This document shows, piece after piece, positions 7,829 to 14,065 of a DNA stretch of 15,533 bases. This stretch comes from Tissierellia bacterium (GTDB taxonomy: Bacteria; Bacillota; Clostridia; Tissierellales; Sedimentibacteraceae), in contig JAQVRY010000033.1 in the NCBI GenBank assembly GCA_028700795.1, forward strand, positions 1 to 15,533, read 5' to 3'. The stretch's first letter is position 1; each line of letters begins with the position of its first letter. Under the pieces are notes generated by a model. The model ran no database searches. It had not been told where the DNA came from and saw only the letters and a program-made list of their open reading frames with translations. The position numbers and the translations under genes are program-made.

Positions 7829-8888
7829 TATAAAAGTTAAGAAGGGTGGATTTTTAACCACAGTTCAAGATTTAGGACGTATTGGTTACCAAAAATTCGG
7901 AATGCCTGTTGCAGGGGTTATGGATAATTTTTCATATAGAGTTGCTAATTTCTTGGTAGGAAATGATGAGGGTGAGGCTGTATTGGAAGCTACTCTGTTA
8001 GGACCTGAATTGGAATTTGACTGCAATATGACATTTGCAGTAACAGGTGCAAATATGAAACCTACATTAAACGGCAAAGAAATTTCTATGTGGGAAAGTT
8101 ATAAAGTTACAAAGGGAGATATATTATCTCTTGGAGTAATAACAAGCGGTCTTAGAGCTTATATAGCTTTTGGCGGTTCAATTGAGGTACCCCTCTTAAA
8201 CAACAGTAAATCAACTTACTTAAAAACAGGAATCGGCGGTTTTAAAGGCAGAAAACTGATGAATGATGATGAGTTGGAAATCAAAGTATCCGACAAAACA
8301 GTGTCTGGAAAATATTTGGATTCGAAATATATCCCGGAATTCAAAAGAAAAGGTAATGTGAGGGTGGTTTTAGGTCCTCAGGATGATTATTTTACTGAAG
8401 AAGGTATAAATACTTTATTCAGTACTGAAGGCTATAAGATAACCAAGGAAGCAGATAGAATGGGATACAGGCTTGACGGAAAAACTATTAAGCATATAGA
8501 AAAAGCCGATATAATTTCCGATGGTGCTTTATTCGGCTCAGTACAGGTGCCTGCCAACGGACTTCCTATTATACTGATGGCAGACAGACAAACAGCAGGC
8601 GGTTATACAAAAATTGCTACTGTTATTTCAACTGACTTACCGATGCTTGCTCAAATGGGCGAAGGTTGTGAATTAGTATTTGAAAAAGTAACATTGGAAG
8701 AAGCACATAAATTATATAGTGAATATGAGCAAAAACTTTCTGAGATTAATGAACAAATAGCAAATTCACAAAGAGTAATTGAAGCACCTGTTGAAAAGGC
8801 TGAATTTGTGAACATTGGACCTGTAAGGAAAATGAATATTGTGATAAACGGAGTAAACTACGTGGTAGATGTTCAAGAAGTACAATAA
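7821..8888 (+). CDS. pxpC: 5-oxoprolinase subunit C (KipA/AHS2 family) with C-terminal extension
   Basis: The start is GTG at 7821, preceded by GGAGGTGA inside the end of pxpB; an upstream in-frame GTG at 7812 lies within that ribosome binding site and is unlikely. The AHS2 domain spans about 5-290, with TTVQDLGRIGYQKFGMPVAG (13-32), STYLKTGIGG (131-140), ADRMGYRLDG (211-220) and LIMADRQTAGGY-like residues near 251-262. The 355-residue protein is longer than the roughly 310 residues of E. coli PxpC. The extra part is a charged helix (about 292-322) followed by a short beta-rich tail, residues 337-353 including KMNIVINGVNYVVDVQE. That tail resembles the N-terminal strand pair of biotin carboxyl carrier proteins, but there is no biotinylation site. 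The function of the tail is unknown. Confidence 0.93.
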   Translation: MSSIKVKKGGFLTTVQDLGRIGYQKFGMPVAGVMDNFSYRVANFLVGNDEGEAVLEATLLGPELEFDCNMTFAVTGANMKPTLNGKEISMWESYKVTKGDILSLGVITSGLRAYIAFGGSIEVPLLNNSKSTYLKTGIGGFKGRKLMNDDELEIKVSDKTVSGKYLDSKYIPEFKRKGNVRVVLGPQDDYFTEEGINTLFSTEGYKITKEADRMGYRLDGKTIKHIEKADIISDGALFGSVQVPANGLPIILMADRQTAGGYTKIATVISTDLPMLAQMGEGCELVFEKVTLEEAHKLYSEYEQKLSEINEQIANSQRVIEAPVEKAEFVNIGPVRKMNIVINGVNYVVDVQEVQ

Positions 8889-8923
8889 ATTTCAAACATA
8901 CGATTAGGCAAATAAATAATAAT

Positions 8924-9343
8924 ATGGAGGTGAACATTATAAAAAATAGAATTACCGAAGGTCTTTCAATAACATATCAAAAGCAGACTACTGCTTCTGA
9001 TGCGTATGTTACTAATTATTCTTCAATAGAAAACCTTATTTCAACTCCTGCTCTTTTGACTATGATCGTTGAAGCTTCATGCAATATGCTTGATAATTTA
9101 ATTCCACAGCAATATTTAACTGTGGGAAATAAATTAGAACTTTCTCATATAAATCCAACATTGGTTGGAGATACAATAACGCTGATACTTACGGTTGAAA
9201 AAGTAGATGGCAATAAGATATTACTTGATGTTGTAGGTGCTGATTCAAACGGTAGAATTTGCTTAGGCAAATATAATAAAGTTATTGTGGAGAGAAACAA
9301 ATTGATGGAAAACGCCTATAATAGGGCGAAAGATTTGTATTAA
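8924..9343 (+). CDS. hotdog-fold thioesterase, FlK (fluoroacetyl-CoA thioesterase-like) type
   Basis: This small cytoplasmic protein (up to 139 residues) has the FlK-like hotdog pattern. TPALLTMIVEAS at 41-52 carries a Thr and Glu50, and LELSHINPTLVGD at 71-83 carries His75. These positions match the catalytic Thr, Glu and His of FlK-type enzymes. A beta-sheet half follows (TITLILTVEKVDG, ILLDVVGADSNG). Such proteins cleave acyl-CoA thioesters; the substrate here is unknown. The start is ambiguous: the ATG at 8924 overlaps the GGAGGTGA motif (8926-8933) that looks like the true ribosome binding site. A non-AUG start (ATT 8936 or ATA 8939) or use of the ATG itself are all possible. It is 35 nt after pxpC and 39 nt before the DUF1445 gene, so it is clearly in the operon. 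Confidence 0.82.
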   Translation: MEVNIIKNRITEGLSITYQKQTTASDAYVTNYSSIENLISTPALLTMIVEASCNMLDNLIPQQYLTVGNKLELSHINPTLVGDTITLILTVEKVDGNKILLDVVGADSNGRICLGKYNKVIVERNKLMENAYNRAKDLY

Positions 9344-9382
9344 GACAATTATACTATCAATACAATAGAAAGGATAATAAAT

Positions 9383-10180
9383 ATGGCTAATAAATACCAT
9401 GATTTATCTCCAAAAGAAGTAAGACAATTAATAAGAGAAGAAAAAATTCAAGAACCTACATCTGGTATGTGCGGTGGATATGCTCAAGCAAATCTTGTAA
9501 TATTACCTAAAAAATATGCGGATGATTTTAAATTATTTGCTGAGTATAATCCAAAACCATGTCCTATACTTGAAATAACAGAACCGGGAAGCTTTACTAC
9601 ACACAAAACTGCTGATAATGCAAACATCATTACTGATATTCCAAGATATTTTATATATAAAGATGGTGTAAGGGTAGATGAAGTGTTAAATGCAGAGAAA
9701 TATTGGGGAGATGATTTCGTTTGTTTCCTTATTGGCTGCAGCTTTTCATTTGAAGAAGCAATGATAAGAGAAGGAATTGAAATTAGACATATTACAATGG
9801 GTTGTAATGTTCCTATGTATAAAACAAATATCCCATGCAAACCGGCTGGAATATTCAATGGACCATTTGTTGTAAGCATGAGACCGATGAAGCCTGAGGA
9901 TGTAGAAAAAGCATATGAAATAACAGGAAAATTCCCACATGTTCATGGTGATCCGATACATTTCGGAGATCCTGCAGAAATAGGAATAAAGGATATCAGC
10001 AAACCTGATTATGGCGATGCAGTTATAATAAAAGAAGGAGAAGTACCGGTATTTTGGGCATGTGGAGTTACACCACAAGCTGCAATTGAAAATGCTAAAC
10101 CTGAAATAGTTATTACTCATGCACCAGGTCATATGTTTATAACTGATATACTTAATGAAAATATTGAAAGCTTGTTTTAG
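9383..10180 (+). CDS. DUF1445/YcsI family protein, putative hydro-lyase or D-glutamate cyclase-like enzyme
   Basis: This is a 265-residue protein of the YcsI/DUF1445 family. Recognisable blocks are EPTSGMCGGYAQANLVILP (24-42), FLIGCSFSFEEAM (115-127), NVPMYKTNIPC (142-152), the conserved GPFVVSMRPM (160-169) and FPHVHGDPIHFGDP (184-197), and a C-terminal THAPGHMFITD (245-255). The family shares its domain with mammalian D-glutamate cyclase, which converts D-glutamate to 5-oxo-D-proline, and is often annotated as putative hydro-lyase. In Bacillus subtilis ycsI lies with ycsF, ycsG and kipIA, as here. The activity is therefore probably linked to 5-oxoproline or glutamate, but the exact reaction is not shown by the sequence. 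AAAGGA at 9369-9374 is the ribosome binding site. It is the last gene of the operon, followed by a strong terminator. Confidence 0.88.
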   Translation: MANKYHDLSPKEVRQLIREEKIQEPTSGMCGGYAQANLVILPKKYADDFKLFAEYNPKPCPILEITEPGSFTTHKTADNANIITDIPRYFIYKDGVRVDEVLNAEKYWGDDFVCFLIGCSFSFEEAMIREGIEIRHITMGCNVPMYKTNIPCKPAGIFNGPFVVSMRPMKPEDVEKAYEITGKFPHVHGDPIHFGDPAEIGIKDISKPDYGDAVIIKEGEVPVFWACGVTPQAAIENAKPEIVITHAPGHMFITDILNENIESLF

Positions 10181-10264
10181 AGGACAATTCTTAGACATTA
10201 AACCTCACTTCTATCAGTGTGGTGTTACGTCACAACTGCCTCAACAATAGCAAATCAATAACAA

Positions 10265-10312
10265 AAATAAAATCCAAAATATTTGAGATAACAAATATTT
10301 TGGATTTTATTT
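10265..10312 (+). terminator. strong bidirectional-looking terminator of the pxp operon
   Basis: A perfect 21-bp stem (10265-10285 with 10292-10312) closes a 6-nt loop AGATAA. The stem starts with an A-rich strand and ends in TTTTATTT, so it could terminate on both strands. It lies 84 bp after the DUF1445 stop. The segment 10181-10264 before it has no gene that I can support. Confidence 0.88.
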
Positions 10313-10336
10313 AATATATTATTACAGTTCACATAT

Positions 10337-10368
10337 GGCTTGCACTTATGATATAATGAATACAATCA
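10337..10368 (+). promoter_or_regulatory. extended -10 promoter, copy 1 of a 32-bp direct repeat
   Basis: TGATATAAT (TG at 10349-10350, TATAAT at 10352-10357) is an extended -10 element; TTCACA at 10328-10333 is an 18-nt-spaced possible -35. The 32-bp block recurs at 10437-10468 with 30 of 32 matches. Transcription would start near 10364, giving a leader of about 125 nt for the DUF1893 gene. Confidence 0.6.
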
Positions 10369-10443
10369 ATGAAGCAAAGACTTGTATCTTTGCCTTTATG
10401 TATTCATTGTATCGGTGTCAAGCAAGCCGATTTTGCGGCTTGC
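10357..10443 (+). other. structured leader with two hairpins between the promoter repeats
   Basis: GCAAAGA/TCTTTGC (7 bp, loop CTTGTA, about 10374-10394) is enclosed by a weaker ATACAAT/ATTGTAT pairing. GCAAGCCG (10422-10429) pairs with CGGCTTGC (10436-10443) across loop ATTTTG. No T-run follows the second hairpin, so it is not an obvious terminator. The function is unknown. Confidence 0.5.
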
Positions 10444-10468
10444 ACTTATGATAAAATGAATAAAATCA
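10437..10468 (+). repeat. copy 2 of the 32-bp promoter repeat, offset exactly 100 bp
   Basis: This block differs from copy 1 at two positions only (TATAAT to TAAAAT, TACAAT to TAAAAT). It keeps the TG of the extended -10 (TG at 10449-10450, TAAAAT at 10452-10457), so it may be a second, weaker promoter 34 bp before the DUF1893 start. Its first bases also form the 3' arm of a hairpin. Confidence 0.75.
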
Positions 10469-10490
10469 TAAATTTTAATTGGAGCATATA

Positions 10491-10928
10491 ATGAAAGACA
10501 TTGAATTAGCAAAGAATTTGTTGAATAATGAAAAAAAGGCAATAGTAATTGTCAAGGATGGAGAAGTAATTTTTTCAAGCAAAGATAAGGGAATTAAACC
10601 TGTTTGTGCAGCTCTTGATGAGTTCAAAGATGAACTTCAAGGCTCAAGCGTGGCTGATAAGGTTATCGGTAAGGCAGCTGCAATGATTTATAAACATGCA
10701 GATATTAAAGAATTAAGCACAAAACTTATTTCCGAAAGAGCTGTAGATGTTTTGAAAGACACTTCTATTGTGTATGATTACGAAAAATTGGTTCCATATA
10801 TAAAAAATCGCGACCAATCCGGATTGTGTCCTATTGAAACTCTTTCACTACAAACTGATAATATTGATGAGCTGCTTTTAAAAATATCAAACTTTTTAGA
10901 AAAGGAAAGAACTAGGGGGTTCGAATAA
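10491..10928 (+). CDS. DUF1893 family protein (cytidine-deaminase-like fold)
   Basis: This is a 145-residue conserved protein of unknown function. The typical pattern is visible: an N-terminal LAKNLLNNEKKAIVIVKDGE, then SSKDKGIKPVCAAL, the signature SSVADKVIGKAAAMIYKHA at about 52-70 and YEKLVPYIKNRDQSGLCPIE at about 97-116. A Thermotoga maritima member (TM1506) has a known structure with a cytidine-deaminase-like fold, but no reaction is established. The zinc-binding deaminase motifs are not evident. ATG at 10491 follows GGAG (10481-10484) with 6-nt spacing; an upstream in-frame TTG at 10479 overlaps that site and is rejected. Its stop overlaps the next start (TAATG), so it is coupled to the carbonic-anhydrase-like gene. 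Confidence 0.88.
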   Translation: MKDIELAKNLLNNEKKAIVIVKDGEVIFSSKDKGIKPVCAALDEFKDELQGSSVADKVIGKAAAMIYKHADIKELSTKLISERAVDVLKDTSIVYDYEKLVPYIKNRDQSGLCPIETLSLQTDNIDELLLKISNFLEKERTRGFE

Positions 10929-11497
10929 TGGAAGGGGCAACTAAAATGATTAAAGAATTTGAAGGCAATAAACCAAGAATAGATGAAAAAACATATATTG
11001 CAGATGGGGCTCAAATAATAGGAAAGGTTACAATAGGAGAATACTCAAGTATTTGGTTTAATACGGTTGTAAGAGGAGATGTAAATTATATAGAAATAGG
11101 CAGGTATACAAATATTCAAGATAACAGCGTTGTACATGTTGCTGATAAACATCCCGCAATAATAGAAGATTACGTAACAATTGGGCATAATGCAACTGTT
11201 CATGCCTGTAAAATTGAAGACCACTGTTTAATCGGTATGGGTGCAATTGTTATGGACGGTGCTGTTATAGGAAGGGGAAGCATTGTTGCTGCAGGTGCAG
11301 TAGTTACAAACAACCAGAGGATACCTCCCTTTTCTGTTGCTGCAGGAATACCTGCTAAAGTAATAAAGACTGTTCCTGAAGCAGATATTATTAAAATGCA
11401 TTCCCAAGCATTAAAATATAAAGATGTTTGGTCAATTAGATATGGCATCATGCCTGATGCAGGCGGAGAATCATACGATGGTGGGAAAATTGTATAG
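10928..11497 (+). CDS. gamma-class carbonic anhydrase-like hexapeptide-repeat protein (YrdA/PaaY type)
   Basis: This is a left-handed beta-helix protein of trimeric type. Imperfect hexapeptide repeats run from about residue 15 to 145 (IGKVTI, IWFNTV, VNYIEI, IEDYVTI, CLIGMGAIV, GSIVAAGAVV), with a C-terminal helix. Three metal-ligand histidines are visible, His64, His81 and His86 counting from the internal ATG, in NSVVHVAD and IGHNATVHAC. Homologues range from carbonic anhydrase to uncharacterised transferases, so catalysis is uncertain. Two starts are possible. ATG 10928 has GGGGG upstream and overlaps the DUF1893 stop; ATG 10946 has AAGGGG at 8-nt spacing and gives the common N-terminus MIKEFEGNKPRI. 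I list the longer one because of the coupled stop/start, but the shorter protein (183 residues) fits the family better. Confidence 0.9.
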   Translation: MEGATKMIKEFEGNKPRIDEKTYIADGAQIIGKVTIGEYSSIWFNTVVRGDVNYIEIGRYTNIQDNSVVHVADKHPAIIEDYVTIGHNATVHACKIEDHCLIGMGAIVMDGAVIGRGSIVAAGAVVTNNQRIPPFSVAAGIPAKVIKTVPEADIIKMHSQALKYKDVWSIRYGIMPDAGGESYDGGKIV

Positions 11498-11521
11498 TTA
11501 TATTAAATGAATTAGATAAAG

Positions 11522-11543
11522 AAAATATATATGAAGATATTTT
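11522..11543 (+). terminator. weak AT-only hairpin after the carbonic-anhydrase-like gene
   Basis: AAAATAT (11522-11528) pairs with ATATTTT (11537-11543), a 7-bp stem made only of A-T pairs. It may act as a weak terminator. The rest of the 174-bp gap up to the carboxypeptidase start holds a TATAAT at about 11638-11643 with no convincing -35. Confidence 0.3.
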
Positions 11544-11671
11544 AAATTGGATATGTGAAAAAACTGCAAAAATATACAAATTACCAAATTTTCCAACAAA
11601 TTTCTAAATTTATTAATGCATTTATCAGTAGATTATTGTATAATTATAGCATATTGATTGGAGGGATTTTC

Positions 11672-12829
11672 ATGAAGAAAATCAAAAATACACTTTTACT
11701 GTGTTTAATAGTCATTATGCTTACAAATACTGTTGTATTTGCAGATATTGATATAAATGAAAACATCAAGGGTGCCTTGCTTGGAGATTTGGAAACAGGT
11801 GAAATACTCTATGATTATAATATAAACCAACAGTTGGCAATTGCAAGCATTTCTAAGTTGATGACTTATACTTTGATGATGGACAAGGTTTCTGCAGGTG
11901 AAATTTCTCTTGATGATGATGTTGTAATCAGCGGGCATGCTGCAGCTACGGAAGGCAGCAATTTTGGTATTTTATCAGGTGAAACAATTAAACTGAGAAC
12001 CTTGGCAGAGGGAATGCTCATAGTATCAGGAAACGATTGTGCAACCGCAGTAGCTGAGTATGTAGGAAAAACCCAAGCTAATTTTGTCAGCATGATGAAT
12101 GCTAAAGCATCAGAACTTGGTCTTTTATCAGCAAGCTTTATAAATCCTCACGGTCTGCCTATAAATGATGAAGAAACAGGTCAAAATTATATGTCTGTAT
12201 CAGATTTGTACAAGCTGGTGCGACATGTGCTTGGCACATATCCGGAGATTTTGGAAATTACAAAAAAACCGGAGCTTATTATTGCTGAAAGAAACTTCAG
12301 CAGGTCCGCAACTAATCCTATATTAGGAATAGTCGAAGGGGCAGATGGTTTGAAAACAGGATATACAGATAAGGCAGGAATTTGTTTGGTATCAACTATG
12401 CCGATTAAAGGAAATGGACAGGATTTTAGGCTCATCGGAATTATTTTAGGAGCTCAAACTCATGAGGACAGATTAAATAAAACAATCGAGTTATTGGAAT
12501 ATGGGAAAAGCAATTTTATAAAATCAAAGTTAACGGATGTATCTGAAGCAGTTGATAAAGTTTATATTTCCAATTCAAAGGAAGTCAAGGTGGATGTTTT
12601 CCCTGCATTAGAATTAAATAAGGTAATTAAAACTCAAGATGTGGTTACAACCAAAATAACTTACAATGAAACAGTTAAGGCTCCATTGTCAAAGGGTGAG
12701 ATAATAGGAGTAATAAGTATTTTTGTCAATGGAGAAGAAATTGGACAGGTTGATGCAACAGTGAATGAAAATATAGAAAAGGCGAATATTTTGGCTAGGA
12801 TAGCAAGAGCTTTTATAAATTTATTTTAG
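11672..12829 (+). CDS. D-alanyl-D-alanine carboxypeptidase (PBP5/DacF family, serine peptidase S11)
   Basis: This exported penicillin-binding protein trims the terminal D-Ala from peptidoglycan stem pentapeptides. From ATG 11672 it is 385 residues: signal peptide about 1-24 (KK charged start, hydrophobic core LLLCLIVIML, cleavage after VVFA). Next come the active-site SxxK with Ser59 and Lys62 (SISK), SGN at 119-121, and KTG at 228-230. A beta-rich C-terminal domain follows, ending in an amphipathic tail (ILARIARAFINLF) typical of membrane anchoring. The chosen ATG has GGAGGG at 11660-11665. An in-frame GTG 39 codons upstream would bury the signal peptide and lacks a ribosome binding site. 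In Bacillus dacF is a forespore gene and dacA vegetative; which role applies here cannot be told. Confidence 0.94.
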   Translation: MKKIKNTLLLCLIVIMLTNTVVFADIDINENIKGALLGDLETGEILYDYNINQQLAIASISKLMTYTLMMDKVSAGEISLDDDVVISGHAAATEGSNFGILSGETIKLRTLAEGMLIVSGNDCATAVAEYVGKTQANFVSMMNAKASELGLLSASFINPHGLPINDEETGQNYMSVSDLYKLVRHVLGTYPEILEITKKPELIIAERNFSRSATNPILGIVEGADGLKTGYTDKAGICLVSTMPIKGNGQDFRLIGIILGAQTHEDRLNKTIELLEYGKSNFIKSKLTDVSEAVDKVYISNSKEVKVDVFPALELNKVIKTQDVVTTKITYNETVKAPLSKGEIIGVISIFVNGEEIGQVDATVNENIEKANILARIARAFINLF

Positions 12830-12856
12830 ATCCTTCGCTTACGCTCAGGGATAGAC
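12829..12856. repeat. degenerate copy of a widespread interspersed intergenic repeat
   Basis: Read on the minus strand, this segment is close to the sequence TCATCCTGAGCGAAGCGAAG followed by GATC, a short interspersed repeat seen in many bacterial genomes. Here GCGAAGCG is changed to GCGTAAGCG and an extra G is present. It begins at the last base of the carboxypeptidase stop codon. Recognition is from memory of the motif, not a search. Confidence 0.4.
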
Positions 12857-12881
12857 AAAGCTGCATGTGGGAACAACAATA

Positions 12882-12910
12882 TTGACAAAGCGGTTAAAAT
12901 AGTGTAACAT
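12882..12910 (+). promoter_or_regulatory. sigma-A promoter of the tRNA-Arg gene
   Basis: TTGACA (12882-12887) and TAACAT (12905-12910) are separated by exactly 17 nt. Transcription would start near 12917, a few bases before the tRNA. Confidence 0.85.
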
Positions 12911-12923
12911 TTAAAAATAATGT

Positions 12924-13000
12924 GCATCTGTAGCTCAGAAGGATAGAGCAGTGCCCTCCTAAGGCATGTGTCGGGGGTTCGATTCCTCTCAGGTGCACCA
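12924..13000 (+). tRNA. tRNA-Arg (anticodon CCT)
   Basis: A complete 77-nt cloverleaf can be drawn. Acceptor GCATCTG pairs with CAGGTGC (one G-U), the D stem is GCTC/GAGC, and the anticodon stem is GTGCC/GGCAT with loop CTCCTAA giving CCT. The T arm is GGGGG-TTCGATT-CCTCT. The discriminator is A and CCA is encoded. A run of seven T follows directly and may terminate it. It reads the AGG codon. Confidence 0.95.
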
Positions 13001-13020
13001 TTTTTTTGTTTAAATATATA

Positions 13021-13049
13021 TTGACAACAAGTGTACTATACTATATAAT
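13021..13049 (+). promoter_or_regulatory. consensus sigma-A promoter of the hydrolase/GntR/ABC operon
   Basis: TTGACA (13021-13026) and TATAAT (13044-13049) both match the consensus exactly with a 17-nt spacer. A promoter this strong usually needs repression, which fits the operator-like repeats around it. Confidence 0.92.
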
Positions 13050-13080
13050 ACAGAACAGTACTAAGTGTACTAATACACTT
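13029..13080 (+). promoter_or_regulatory. putative GntR (YtrA-type) operator repeats
   Basis: AAGTGTACTA occurs at 13029-13038, inside the -35/-10 spacer, and again at 13063-13072, just after the start site. The second copy is half of an almost perfect palindrome, AAGTGTACTAATACACTT (13063-13080, 16 of 18 symmetric). The layout suggests promoter occlusion by the repressor encoded in the same operon. The link to that repressor is inferred from position. Confidence 0.65.
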
Positions 13081-13112
13081 ATCATAAAATTATGCAGCAG
13101 CAGGAGAAATTT

Positions 13113-13655
13113 ATGAGAGAAATAAAGATTGTTTTAACTCAAACTAATACGGTTATATCTAAAACTTTAAAGGCATTTTCTAAAAAACCATATAACCATA
13201 TTTCAATATCTTTTGAAGATGATTGTTCAGCAATGTTTAGTTTTGGAAGAAAAATCACATGGTTTCCTTTAATTGGGGGATTTATAAAAGAAGATGTAAA
13301 CAGTGGTGTATTTAAAATGCATCCTGAAACTAAATGTAAAATATATAAATTTGAAGTAACAGACGAAGATTATGATATTATATCTATGCGATTTAATGAT
13401 TTTCTTGCTAAACCCCAAAAGTACAGGTATAGTTTTTTAAATGTTTTTTTAATTCGCTTTAACATACCTTATCAAAGAGAATATTATTATGTTTGTTCCA
13501 GTTTTGTAGCTTATTTGTTAAAGGGAATAGTACCGTTTCATAAGGAAATATCGCTTGTTACCCCGGATGATTACAATAACTTAAACCTCAAACAGGAATA
13601 TGAAGGCCGATTGTTTGAATATGTGAGTAAAAAGGTTGCTTGCGTCAATGTTTGA
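13113..13655 (+). CDS. small papain-like/NlpC-P60-like hydrolase of unknown substrate
   Basis: This is a 180-residue soluble-looking protein without signal peptide or membrane helix. A His29 in KPYNHISISF and a Cys128 in YYVCSSFVAYLL, followed by TPDDYNNL, fit the order His-then-Cys of the circularly permuted NlpC/P60 (YaeF/YiiX-like) superfamily. Members cleave amide or ester bonds in peptidoglycan peptides or lipids; no substrate can be named here. The ATG at 13113 follows GGAG (13103-13106) with 6-nt spacing, better than the in-frame ATG at 13092, which has no such site. It is the first gene after the repressor-type promoter, 14 nt before the GntR start. Confidence 0.72.
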   Translation: MREIKIVLTQTNTVISKTLKAFSKKPYNHISISFEDDCSAMFSFGRKITWFPLIGGFIKEDVNSGVFKMHPETKCKIYKFEVTDEDYDIISMRFNDFLAKPQKYRYSFLNVFLIRFNIPYQREYYYVCSSFVAYLLKGIVPFHKEISLVTPDDYNNLNLKQEYEGRLFEYVSKKVACVNV

Positions 13656-13669
13656 TTGGAGGTGTAAAA

Positions 13670-14065
13670 TTGATTCGAATTGATAATGATAATCCAAAAG
13701 CAATATATGAACAAATATATGATGAAGTGATAAGGCTTATATTTACTAAGTCCTTAAAACCGGATGAAAAACTGCCTTCTGTCAGAGAATTGGCATCAAT
13801 GATTAGAATCAATCCCAACACTATTCAAAAAGCATATAAGTACCTGGAAGAAAACAATTACATTTATACTGTAAAAGGTATAGGAAACTTTGTGAAGGAT
13901 GCTGATGAATTAAGGAATCTACATATTAAAAATATGAAAGATGAATTATATAAGGTAATAAAATCCTTAAAGGAACTTGGGTTAAGAGACGATAAAATAT
14001 TAGAAATAGTTGAAGAGGTTATGAATCCAAGCACAAAAGGAGGCAGAGATGTTAACGATAAATAA
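13670..14065 (+). CDS. GntR-family transcriptional regulator, YtrA subfamily
   Basis: The start is TTG at 13670, 5 nt after GGAGGTG (13658-13664), giving 131 residues beginning with IRIDNDNPKAIYEQIYDEV. The winged helix-turn-helix spans about 5-72 (KLPSVRELASMIRINPNTIQ and GIGNFVKD). A short helical C-terminal region of about 50 residues replaces a ligand domain, the hallmark of the YtrA subfamily. These regulators typically repress their own ABC-transporter operon and respond to cell-envelope-active compounds or starvation. The gene overlaps the ATPase gene by 17 nt. The palindrome in the promoter region is the probable binding site. Confidence 0.92.
   Translation: MIRIDNDNPKAIYEQIYDEVIRLIFTKSLKPDEKLPSVRELASMIRINPNTIQKAYKYLEENNYIYTVKGIGNFVKDADELRNLHIKNMKDELYKVIKSLKELGLRDDKILEIVEEVMNPSTKGGRDVNDK

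Noticed and set aside
10341..10357. TTGCAC at 10340-10345 as the -35 of the TATAAT at 10352-10357
   Set aside because: The spacing is only 6 nt; the element is better read as an extended -10 promoter.
10337..10468. Insertion sequence ends or attachment sites
   Set aside because: The repeats are direct, short and promoter-bearing, with no transposase or integrase gene in the window.
11555..11671. Upstream extension of the carboxypeptidase from an in-frame GTG
   Set aside because: It lacks a ribosome binding site and would place 39 residues before a classical signal peptide; the ATG at 11672 has GGAGGG.
12924..13000. tRNA 3' end as a phage or island integration site
   Set aside because: No integrase gene and no repeat of the tRNA 3' end is seen downstream within the window.
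13029..13080. A CRISPR-like or tandem repeat array
   Set aside because: There are only two short AAGTGTACTA copies, placed around a promoter; an operator explains them better.
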